NCBI RefSeq assembly: GCF_024199845.1
Contig: NZ_JANADO010000001.1
Location: forward strand, 3,844,001-3,908,000
Length of the DNA stretch: 64,000 nucleotides
Direction: 5' to 3'
Source of the DNA: Bradyrhizobium sp. CCGB12
GTDB lineage: Bacteria; Pseudomonadota; Alphaproteobacteria; Rhizobiales; Xanthobacteraceae
In this document: one piece after another, positions 9,061 to 20,000 of the stretch
Layout: the number at the start of each line of letters is the position of its first letter
Numbering within the stretch: the first letter of the stretch is position 1
Program-made: the position numbers and the translations under genes
The notes under the pieces: generated by a model
What the model saw: the letters and a program-made list of their open reading frames with translations, nothing else
Told to the model about the DNA's origin: nothing
Database searches by the model: none

Positions 9061-9979
9061 GAGTTTCCCGCGGCAGACGTTCGGCGAGAAGACGGGCGAA
9101 ACGTTCGGCCGCCGGCACGCCGCCATAGAAGAACTGATTGCCCAGGACCGTCAGCCGATGCGACCGAAGCGACGGCAGGGTCTGGAGCACCGGGCTTGCC
9201 TTCAGCAAGGCCTCGACGTCGGCGACCCGCGAGGTCATCAGGACCAGTCGCGCGTCCGGAACCGCGGCGAGCACTTCGAGCCCCACACTGGTATATCCCC
9301 ACGGACCACTCTGTCCGGTCCAGGCATTCTTCAATCCGAACTGATCGAGCACCTCCTGATAGAGGCTGTTCGGACCGAACACGAGCGCACGATTGCGCGC
9401 GATCTCGCTGACGAGATAGAGCGGCGTACCTCCGCGGTCTCGAAGCCGCTCACGGTAGTCGGCCATGGCGACGTCGAAGCGCGCGAAATAGGCTTCGCAC
9501 GCCCCCTGCACCCCGAGACGCTTCGCAAGCTCCATCGTCGAACGGCGTGCCGTGTCGAGAGGATGCCCGCCGGGTCTGAAGATCGTGAACATCTCGACCG
9601 GCGCGACCAGCTTGAGGCGGGGTGTGGCGGCCGCGATGCTGGGATCGATGACGATGACGTCTGGCGCGAAGCTCTGTAGCAGCTCGAGATTTGGCTCCGA
9701 GCGCAGACCGATCTCCTGCACGCTGGACGGAATGGCCGGCTCGACGACGAGCCGACCATAGCGTTCGATTTCCGGAATCACCAGCGGCACCACGCCGAGC
9801 GCCAGTATCGTCTGCGCGCAGGCCCAGCCGAGCGCGGCAACGCGGAGCCCGGATTGCGGCCCGCCGGTCTGGGCAAATGCCATCGGCCATGCACCGGCAA
9901 GTGCGGCTCCGCCAATCGCCGCACCCGTGCCGAGAAACGCGCGGCGGGACAGCCTGTGGTCTGGGACAAATTTGCTCAT
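9047..9979 (-). CDS. Ferric-siderophore periplasmic binding protein (FhuD-like), Tat signal
   Basis: Periplasmic receptor expected to deliver the ferric siderophore to the FhuB-like permease. The N-terminus has a twin-arginine signal (LSRRAFLGTGAAIGGAALAG, then a cleavage-like AFAQ), so export in folded form by Tat is predicted. The mature protein is a PF01497-type class III binding protein: RVAALGWACAQTILALGVVPLVIP, a SEPNLELLQSFAPDVIV segment, and a C lobe with VLNTLP-like turns and FFYGGVPAAERFARLL. Length 310 is normal for FhuD. It overlaps the permease start and lies 84 bp downstream of the esterase gene on the same strand, so it is probably part of the long NRPS operon. Confidence 0.88.
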   Translation of the reverse strand: MSKFVPDHRLSRRAFLGTGAAIGGAALAGAWPMAFAQTGGPQSGLRVAALGWACAQTILALGVVPLVIPEIERYGRLVVEPAIPSSVQEIGLRSEPNLELLQSFAPDVIVIDPSIAAATPRLKLVAPVEMFTIFRPGGHPLDTARRSTMELAKRLGVQGACEAYFARFDVAMADYRERLRDRGGTPLYLVSEIARNRALVFGPNSLYQEVLDQFGLKNAWTGQSGPWGYTSVGLEVLAAVPDARLVLMTSRVADVEALLKASPVLQTLPSLRSHRLTVLGNQFFYGGVPAAERFARLLAERLPRETHEQG

Positions 9980-10063
9980 GGGATGCGTTTCAGGAGCCCC
10001 TTGCAGAGAGGCCGCGGGACTATGACAGTCATGACATACCCTCGTTCACGCCGCATTTCCATA

Positions 10064-11044
10064 TCAAGCCGCCCTTTCTCCAGCGGAGCGAAAAGCACCG
10101 GCCAGCGCCTGCCCGATCGCCGCCCTCGCCTGCAAGGCATCGGCCACGACATTCCCCATCCGCAGGAATTCATGGATCATGCCCGGATAGACGCGCAGGT
10201 CGACGGGAACGCCGGCCGCGCTGAGGCGTGTCGCATAGTCGCGCCCCTCATCTACCAAGGGATCGAACTCGGCGAGGACGATGAACGCGGGAGCCAAGCC
10301 CGATAAATCCTTCACGGCGAGCGGTGCGAAGCGCCAATCGTCGCGATCGGCATCGTCGCGGAGATATTGCCGGAAGAACCAATCGACGGTGCTGCGCTCC
10401 AGGAGATGGCCGGTGCCATATCGGTCGTAGGACGCGGAGGTCTGCCGGGAGCTGAGGCCGGGATAGGCGAGAACCTGAAGCACCGGCTGCGGAAGATCCC
10501 TGTTTGTCCGGGCTTCGATCGCGAGCGCGGCGGCAAGCGTCCCGCCGGCGCTGTCGCCGCCGACGGCAACGCGGCGCGCATCGAGCCCGATCGCGCGGCC
10601 CTCGCGGCCGATCCAGGCCAGCGCATCGACGGCGTCCTCGAAGGCGGTCGGAAACTTGTGCTCCGGCGCAAGCCTGTAGCCGACCGACAGCACGGCCGCG
10701 CCACTGTCCTCGACCAGACCGCGGCACAATGGCTGATGCGAATCGAGGCTGCCGACGACGAAGCCGCCGCCGTGCATGTAGAGAAGGACCGGGACCGGAT
10801 TGCGATCGCTCTGCGCCTCGCTCGCGTAGAGCCGCGCCTCGATCGTCGCGCCATCCCGCGTCGGCAGCGCAAGACGCCGCTCGCAGGCGAGCGCCGGCGG
10901 ATCGACATCGAGCAGCGGCGAGGACGCATCGAAGTCGGCCCGCGCCTGCGCAGCGGTCAATTGCGGAAATGGAATGCGCGCGCCGCTTTCGGTACCGGCC
11001 TGCACCATCTCGAGCAGTGCGGCAATGTCTGGATCGAGACTCAA
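10064..11044 (-). CDS. Alpha/beta hydrolase, HSL-family esterase
   Basis: A hormone-sensitive-lipase-type esterase of 326 residues. It has the oxyanion-hole motif HGGGFVVGS (about residues 91-99), nucleophile motif GDSAGG (Ser about 165), the AEFDPLVDEG segment supplying the catalytic Asp, and GMIHEF supplying His. The preferred start is TTG at 11044: it lies 4 bases past the NRPS stop and has a GGAG 7 bases upstream that overlaps the NRPS 3' end. The open frame reaching back to 11140 is arginine-rich read-through of the NRPS end. Its place between NRPS and binding protein suggests a part in siderophore metabolism, such as trimming the acyl tail or hydrolysing the ferric siderophore after import, but HSL esterases have many substrates and this is a guess. 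Confidence 0.85.
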   Translation of the reverse strand: MSLDPDIAALLEMVQAGTESGARIPFPQLTAAQARADFDASSPLLDVDPPALACERRLALPTRDGATIEARLYASEAQSDRNPVPVLLYMHGGGFVVGSLDSHQPLCRGLVEDSGAAVLSVGYRLAPEHKFPTAFEDAVDALAWIGREGRAIGLDARRVAVGGDSAGGTLAAALAIEARTNRDLPQPVLQVLAYPGLSSRQTSASYDRYGTGHLLERSTVDWFFRQYLRDDADRDDWRFAPLAVKDLSGLAPAFIVLAEFDPLVDEGRDYATRLSAAGVPVDLRVYPGMIHEFLRMGNVVADALQARAAIGQALAGAFRSAGERAA

Positions 11045-11048
11045 GGGC

Positions 11049-14000
11049 TTACTCCGCCGGTTCCGGAACCGTGTCCTGCGTGGTCGTCGACGCCGTCGCC
11101 GGCACGAGCAGGCCGCAGATCTCGTCGAGCAGGCCGGCATGCTTCAGGATCGTGAAATGGTTGTCACCTGCGACGCCGCGGTCGATTGCCTTCGGCAGTT
11201 GCACGCTCAGCCGATCGCGCTGCGCCAGGCGAACCGACGTCCACCAGCAGAGCGGCGTGGCTTCGAGGCCACGCGGCAGCGTGGCGTTTTGCGCCAGCCT
11301 GTTGAGATGCCGTCCGACGGCGAAGGCGGCGGATAGGTCGTCCGCGCCGAGCGATGCGTCGTCGGCCCGCACTCTCCTGTCCTGCTCCATGATCGCCGCG
11401 ACAAGATCGCGAATGCTCTCCGGCGTCTCCGCAAGGTCGGCGCCCTTCGCTGCCTCGACCTTGGCCTTGATGCCAGAGGCCGCAGCATTCGGAAGAACCG
11501 CCGACAACAATCCGGCGAGGTCATCGGCCCAGTGAGCGATCGTCTCTTGCCCGCTCGATCCATCCGGCTGCCGCGGCACGAAGCTGTCGACCATGGCAAG
11601 ACAATCGACGCGCGCACCGCCGCGTTCGAGTTCGGCCGCGACGAGACTGGCCAGAAGCCCTCCCAGCGACCAGCCGACCAAGCTATAGGGGCCGCGTGGC
11701 TGCATCCGCCTGATCTCCGCCGCGTAGTCCACGGCCATCGCTTCGAGCGAGCTGTCGGTCCACGACGGATCGACCAGCATCCTCGACTGCAGGCCGATCA
11801 CCTGCCGCCGCCCTTCGAGGCGGCGCGCCAGCGGCCCATAGTCGAACACCGTGCCGAAGCCGCCATGCACGCAGAACACCGGATCGACGCCGCGAACCCC
11901 AGCATTCAACGGCAGCAGCGCCGATGGCGCCGGCGCGACGGCGGATGCCGCGGTGGCGCGGCCGGCGAGCAGCGCGCGGATCGTCGGCTTCTGAAGCAGG
12001 TCACGCAATTTAATCTCGATTCCGAACGCTTTGTCCTGGCGGAGCCGTGCCACGACCTTGAGGCACAGAATCGAATTTCCGCCGAGCTCGAAGAAATTGT
12101 CGGTCACGCCGACCTGCGGCACCTTCAGAATCTCGGACCACAGACGCGCCATCGCCGTCTCTGCCTGGCCTTGCGGCGCGACGAAGCTTCGCATCGTCGC
12201 GTCGGGGGCCGGCAATGCACGCCGGTCGATCTTGCCGCTCGACAATGTCGGCAGCCGCTCCAGCACCATGATCCGTGCCGGCACCATATAGGCCGGCAGG
12301 ATCTGCTTCAGGAAGCCGGTCAAGCGCTCGGCCAGCGCCTCGGCCGCATCGGGCGCGGCATCGCCGGCCGACTTCGGCGCAACATAAGCGACGAGTTGAT
12401 TTCCGGACGCGCCCGGCACCGCCACGACCGCCGCCTGCGCGACCGCCTCAAAGCGAAGCAGCGAGGTCTGGATCTCTCCGAGCTCGATCCGGAAGCCGTT
12501 GACCTTCACCTGGTCGTCGCTGCGGCCGAGATATTCGACGGTGCCGTCTTCGCGCCATCGCGCCAGATCGCCGGTGCGGTAGAGCCGCGCTCCCGGCACT
12601 GCCGAGAATGGATCAGGCACGAACCGCTCCGCTGTCATGCCGGCCTTGCCGTGATAGCCGCGCGCCAGCCCGAAGCCGCCCAGATAGAGTTCGCCGGCGA
12701 CACCGGCAGGAATGATGTCGAGCGCACCATCGAGAATGTAGGCGCGGCGATCGCCGACGGGGACGCCGATCGGCGCATAAGGCGTGTCGCATTCGGACGT
12801 GCCATCGACCTTCCAGACCAGCGGCGTAACGACGGTTTCGGTCGGGCCATAACCATTGATCAGGATGCCCGGTTTGAGAACGCGTCTGACCTTGTCGAAC
12901 CCGGCCTTCGGCATCGCCTCGCCGCCGAACGAATAGAGCTTGACCAGCGGCGGGTTGCCGTTCTGCTCGACGCATTCCGCGACCTGCTGGAGATAGGCCG
13001 GCGGCAATCCGATATGGCTGACGCGATGGGCGTGCAGTTGCTCAACCGTCTGCTCCGGCGTCCACAATTCGGCGTCACGCATCAACAGCCGCGCGCCATG
13101 CGACAGAACCGTCAGCCAGCGCTCATGGGCGCCGTCGAAGGCCAACGACAGGAAATGCAGCTCGCAGGAGCTTTCGTCGATCTCGTAGAGACTGCCCGTG
13201 ACGTGACAGTGCATCGCCAGCGGCCCATGCGCGACGGCGACGCCCTTCGGGGTCCCGGTCGAGCCCGAGGTGTAGATCAGATAGGCAAGGTTTTCTGGAT
13301 GCAGCTCGAGTTGCGGCGCATGGTCGGGTCCTGCGTCGAAATCGAATGTGGGAAGCGAGATTCTCTCGACACCATCCGGGTTGTCCTCGATCTCGAGCCG
13401 TCCGGTCAACAGCAACGCAATTGCGGCATCGCGCATGACGAACGCACGCCGCTCGGATGGCAGCTCAGGATCGAGCGGAACGTAAGCACCGCCTGCCTTG
13501 AGCACGGCCAGCAGCGCGATCATCGTGATCTCGGTTCGCTCGACCACCACGCCGACACGCTGCTCGGGTCTGAGCCCGCGGGCAATCAGGTGATGGGCCA
13601 GGCGGTTGGCCCTGCGCTCGAAGTCCCCGAACGACAGCACCGAGCTGCCGATGGTCAGCGCCGTTCGCTCCGGATGGCGCCGCGCATGACTGCTGATCGC
13701 CGCGTGCACCGCCGGCATCGGAGCACTTGACGTGGCGCTGCGATTGCAACGATCCGCAAGCGCCGTGTCGACCTCCGTGACGGGATCGATGCCGCCGAGC
13801 AAAGCCGTCGCGTCCTGCGTCAGCGCTGCCAGCAAATGCTCGAACTGGGTCTTTACCTGAATCGCCTGCGCCGCGGTGAAATGGCTCGGCATATAGGTGT
13901 ATTCGACCTGAAGCGTATCTTCGACGAGCACCGACAGGTCCATCGGATAGTTCGTCACGTCGACATTCTTCAGGCCGCTGAACTGCAACGCGCCGGCCCC

Positions 14001-17000
14001 GCGGTGCATGCTGCGTTCGATCGGATAGTTCTCGAAGACGATGATGCTGTCGAACATCGTCTGACCGGCGCGGCCGGCCCAGCCCTGGATGTCATAGAGC
14101 GGCGTATGCTCGTAATCCCGGATCGCCGCATTGCGATCCTGAAGCGCCCGCAGCCATTTTCCGATTGAACTGGTGGGCGTAAACGTTTCGATCACGGGCA
14201 GCGTATTGATGAAGAGTCCGAGCATCTGCTGCGATCCGTCGAGGCTGGCCGGGCGACCGGCCACCGTCACGCCGAAGGTGACGGTGCTCTGGCCCGTATA
14301 GCGCTGCAACAGCAGCGCCCACACGCCCTGGACGATGGTGTTCAATGTGATCCGCTCGCGACGCGCAAACGCCTTCAGCTCCGCGGTCGCCGTCTCTTCG
14401 AGACGCGTGTAACAGCGTTCGTGGCCGGACGCCTGATGGCGGCGCGCACCGAAGGCGTCGGCGAGTTGCGTCGGCTGATCGAAGCCCTTGAGCTGTTCGC
14501 GCCAGAAAGCTTCGGCAGCCCCGGCGTCCTGCGCCAGCAGCCAGGCGATGTAGTCGCGATAGCGCGTCGCGTTCCCAGCGGGAGCGCCGCCGTAATAGCA
14601 CTCCAGGACTTCTCCGACGAACCTGGCTGAGCTCCAGCCGTCCATCAAAATGTGATGATAGGTCCAGATCAGCCGGTAGAAGTCGTCCTGGAGCCGCAGC
14701 AGCCGCACCCGCTGGAGCGGCGGCGCCTGGAGATCGAATTCGGCGGCGCGCTCCTCGGCAAGGGCTGCCGCAATCCGTTCGTCGTCGGTCGTCTGACCGC
14801 GCCAGTCCTCCTGCTCGAACGGCGTGACGACGTCGCGATAGACGGCTTGCAGCGGAGAGCCGGAGAGCTCGCGCCACAGGAAGCCGGTCCGAAGCATCTG
14901 ATGGCGCGCACTCACCTCGCGCCAGGCTTTGCGGAGGCGTTCGGGGTCGAGGCCACGGATCTCGACACTTACCTGGTTGACGTAGACGCCGCTGCCGGCA
15001 TCGCGCAGGCTGTGAAACAGCATGCCCTGCTGCATGGGCGACAACGGATAGACGTCCTCGATGCGGCTCCAGTCAAGACCAAGCCGCTCGAGCTGCTCGC
15101 TGGACAATCCCGCGAGCGAGCCGCGTTCTGATGCCTCGTTCCTGCCGGGGCCGACGTCGCGCGACAACGCCGCAAGCGCCTCGATCGTCTGATACCGGAA
15201 CACATCGCGCGGCTCGATGAGCACGCCTTCGCGCCGCACGCGGCTGACCATTTGCAGCGAGATGATGGAATCACCACCGAGCTCGAAGAAATTGTCGGTA
15301 ACGCCGATTTTGGGCTGGCGCAGCAGGTCGGCCCAGATCGAAGCCAGTGCCGCCTCGGCCGGCGTGCGCGGCGCGACATGTTCGATGGACGTCGCGAGCT
15401 GGTCCGGCGCCGGCAGCGCCTTGCGATCGATCTTGCCGTTCGGCGTCAGCGGCAAACGCTCCAGGACGACGACCCGCGCCGGGACCATGTAGTCCGGGAG
15501 CATCGAGGACAACGCCGTCTTGAGCACGGCCCCATCCAGCGCTTCGCCGCTGACATAGCCGACCAGCTGGCGGCCGGCACCGGCCTCGCGCGCCACCACC
15601 ACGGCCGCGCGGACGCCATCCTGCGCCTGCAGCCGCGCCTCGATCTCGCCGAGCTCGATGCGGAAGCCGCGGATCTTCACCTGGTGGTCGGCACGGCCGA
15701 CATAGTCGAGCACGCCGTCGGAGCGCCACCGCGCCACGTCGCCGGTGCGATACAGCCGCGCGCCCGGTGCACCGAACGGATCCGGGATGAAGCGCTCCGC
15801 CGTCAGGGCGGCGCGTCGCCAATAGCCGCGCGCCAGCCCGGCGCCGCCGATATAGAGCTCGCCGGCAACGCCGACCGGCGCCAGGTTGAGATCGCCGTCG
15901 AGAATGAGCAGCGTGGTGTTGCCGATCGGGCCGCCCAGCAGCGGCCGATCGTCCGCCGCATCGAGCCGGTGACGTGCCGACCACACCGTGGTCTCGGTCG
16001 GGCCGTACAGGTTCCAGACCTCGCCGGCCTGCCCCACCAGCCGCCGCGCCAGATCCGGCGGCAGCGCCTCGCCGCCGCACAGCACCCGGCAGCTTGCCAG
16101 CAGCGAAGCGCCGTCGTGATCGACCAGCATGCGCCAGGTCGATGGCGTCGCTTGGATCAAGGACACGCCATGCCGCGCCACGAGCGCCTTCAGCCGCGCA
16201 GGATCATGCGCAGCCGCACGATCGGCCAGCATTACGCAGGCGCCGATCGTCAGCGGCAGCCACAGCTCCAGCACGGCGATGTCGAAGGACAGTGAGGTCA
16301 GGCCGAGCACACGATCGCCGGCCGTCATGCCCGGCTGCTCCGCCATGGTCGCCAGAAAGTTCGTCACGGCGTCGTGGCGGACCATCACGCCCTTGGGCAG
16401 GCCGGTCGAACCCGAGGTGTAGATCACATAGGCAAGGCTCTCGGCGTGAACAGCGACATCGAGATTGCCGGCATCCCCGCCCTCGCCGTCCTGCGCGTCG
16501 AGCAGCCAGGCCTCGGCCCCGGTCTCTGCCAGCACCGCGGCGAACTGACCGCGCAATTCCCTTTGCGTCAGCACCAGCGCCGCGCCGCTGTCCCGCAGCA
16601 TGTGCGCCAGCCGCTCCGGCGGGTAATCCGGATCGAGCGGCAGATAGGCCCCGCCGGCCTTCAGCACCGCCAGCAGCGCGACCAGCATCTCGACGCCGCG
16701 GTCGAGCGCCAGCCCGACCACGGTATCGGTCCCGACGCCGTGATCGCGCAATCGCCGCGCCAGCCGGTTGGCACGCGCGTTCAGCGCGGCGTAACTCAGC
16801 TCCGTCCCGCCGAACACCAGCGCCACCGCCTCGGGCGACTTCCGGACCTGTGTCTCGAACTGTGCGACAATTCCCTCGCGCGGTTGATCTCGTCGCGTGT
16901 CGTTCGCCCGTGCGAGCAGGACGACATCCGCGGGATCGCGGGCCGCGATCATGCCGACCGGTCGATCGGCATCGATGCTCAGCGCTTCCATCAGCCGCAC

Positions 17001-20000
17001 AAAGGCCCGCTGTAACCGCGCGATCTGTGCCTCGTCGAAATGCTTGCGCTGATAGTTGAAGACGAGGCGCAGGCGGTCATCGACGCCGACGCTTGCGAAC
17101 AACGGATAATTGCTGGTCTCGACGATTCGGGTCTCGCCGACCTGGATCTGCCGATTCGTCCCGTTCAGCGCGTGATCAACCGGGTAATTCTCGAACACGA
17201 GGATGCTGTCGAACAGCGGCCGTCCGGGACGCCCCGCCAGGCGCTGGATTTCGTAGAGCGGCGTCGCGCCGAAGTCGCGCAAGGCCAGATTGCGATCCTG
17301 CAATTCGCGCAGCCATGCTCCAACAGTTTGCTGCGGGCTGACACGGTCGACGACCGGCAACGTGTTGATGAACAAGCCGACCATCTCTTCGGCGCCGGCG
17401 AGCTCAGGCGGCCTGCCCGATACGGTGACACCGAAGCAAACCGTGCGCTGCCCGGTCTGCTGTCGCAGCAACTGCGCCCATGCCGCCTGCACCAGCGTGT
17501 TCATCGTGATCCGCTCGCGCGCCGCAAACTCCTGCAACCGTCCAGTCAGGGCAGGATCGAGCTCCAGCGCAAGCATGCCGTGGCCAGACGATTCCGTGCC
17601 CGCCCGTTCGGCCAGGCCGTCGGCCAGGAAACTCGGCTCGTCCAATCCTGCCATCGCATTGCGCCAGAACGCCATTGACGCGTCGCCATCGCGGCTCTTC
17701 AGCCACGCGATGTAGTCGCGATAACGGTGCTGCAATGCCGGCAGACGTCCCTCGCCGTTGTGCCGCATCACCTCGGCGATCAACCGCGCCGAGCTCCAGC
17801 CGTCAAGCAGGATGTGATGGTGCGTCCAGATCAGCCAATGCCTTTTGTCACCGAGCCGGATCAAGCGGACCCGCTGCAAGGGCGGCCGTGACAGGTCGAA
17901 TCCCGCGGCCTGCTCCTGCCGCGAGATGTCGGCCAGCGCCGCGTCCAATTGCGCCTGGTCCCATGCTGCAACCCGCGCCCGCCAGTCTTCCTCGGCAAAG
18001 GGCACTTCAGCCCGTCGATAGACGACCTGTTGCGGCGCGCCGGACAAATCACGCCAGACGAACCCGGTCCGCAGCACCGCATGGCGATCGCTGGCCGCCT
18101 GCCAGGCGCGGCGCAGCTTTCCTGCGTCCAGGCCGCGGATCTCCGCTGCGACCTGATTGACGTAGAGCCCGCTCTCACCGTCGTGCATCGCATGAAACAA
18201 CATGCCCTGCTGCATCGGCGACAACGGATAGATGTCCTCGATCTCGCGCCAATCGAGCGCGAGCCGGTCGAGCTCGGCCTGACCGAGCCCCGACAATGCC
18301 ACGTCGGACGGCGTCAGGCCGCAGGCGCCGCCGGTGCAGTGATCGACCAGTTCACGCAATGCAGCCTCGTACAAGGCGGCCAGTCGTTCGACCGTCTCGC
18401 GCCGATAGCGCTTGCGACCGAAGCCGAACGACAGCTGTAGCCGGCCATCACGCACCGTGCCGTTCACGCTCAGCCAGCGTCGTAGCGCGCTTGCTGCATC
18501 GCGCGACGGACCGGCGCTTTCCGCCGCCATCGTGAACAGCGCCGCCTCATCGACACCGCCATCGATCTGGCCGAGATAGTTGAAGGCAATCTTCGGCTCA
18601 CTGACATTCGACAGCGCCATGCGCTGCTCTTCGGAGCCAAGATGGCGCAATACGCCGTAACCCAGCCCGCGACCGGGAATGCCGCGGAGCTCCTCCTTCA
18701 CGGCCTTGATCAATAGCGAGGACTCTTGCGAGCCGCCGGCCAGCCGCACCGGAAAGGCCGTCGTGAACCAGCCGACCGTGCGCGAGAGGTCGAGATCGCC
18801 AGAGAGGTGCCCGCGGCCATGCCCCTCCAGTTCGACCAGAACATCATCCTGCCCGCTCCACCGCCAGACGGCGCGTGCGAGGCCGGCAAGAAGAAGGTCG
18901 TTGATATGCGTGCGGTAGGCCGACGGCGCATCCGTCAGCAGCCGATGCGTCCATTCGCCATCGAACGACAGCAGGACTTCATCGGCATCCGCAATGCGAT
19001 CGATGCCGGCATGATCGTCGTCGCAGGGAATCTCCGCATTCGCGCCGCGGCCGGTCCAGTAGGACAGTTCCGTCGCCAGTTCTGGCGATGCAGCGTGAGC
19101 CTGCAAGCGCTGTCCCCAAAGGGCGTAGGCGTGGCTCTTCGGCGGAAGCGCGACCGTGGCATCGCCCTGCGCAAGCTGCGCGTACGCGGCCGCGATGTCC
19201 TCGAGCAGAATGCGCCATGACACGCCGTCGACCACCAGATGGTGGATCACGATCAGAAAGCGCTGGCTGCCATCGGCGACATCTATCCCGACCGCCCGCA
19301 ACAGCACCCCGCCGGAGATCGACAGGCTTGCCTGCGCCGAGGATGCCAGCGCCGTCACGGCGTCCCGGTCCGCCGCGCCCCGGACCCAGAGCAGCGCATC
19401 CGCGGCCGGAGCAGCACCGTGCTCGGCGCGCCAGCCCCCCTGGCTCTCCTCAAAGCGGAGGCGCAGCGCGTCATGATGATCGACCACGGCGGCGAGTGCG
19501 CGCCGCATCAGGTCCCAGTCGAGGCGATCTCTCGGCTGCAACAGCACCGCCTGGTTCCAATGATCCCGCTTTTCCATGTCTTCCGCAAAGAAGCGGGACT
19601 GAATCGGCAGCAGCGGATGCGGTCCTGTGACCTGCCCCTGATCCGCGAGCGTCCCGGTGCGCTGCTCGGTCCGCGCCGCGAGCGCCAAAGCTTCCAGCGT
19701 CTGATGCTGAAACACGTCGCGGGGCTCGATCAAATATCCGGCGCGCCGGGCGCGGCTCACCATCTGGAGCGAGATGATGGAATCGCCGCCAAGCTCGAAG
19801 AAATTGTCGGTGAGGCCGACGGCCGACCGGCCGAGCAGTTCGGCCCAGATCGCCGCAAAGGCCGTCTCGGCTGGAGTGCGTGGCGCCTGATGTTCCGCAT
19901 TTCCATAGCCCATGTCGGGCACCGGCAGCGCTTCGCGATCCACCTTGCCGCTCGGCATCAGAGGCAGCCGCTCCAGCACCGCAATTCTCGGCGGCACCAT

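Noticed and set aside
9061..9126. Upstream ATG at 9126 for the permease
   Set aside because: It would place 22 unrelated residues inside the binding-protein gene; the FhuB-like N-terminus begins at the ATG at 9060.
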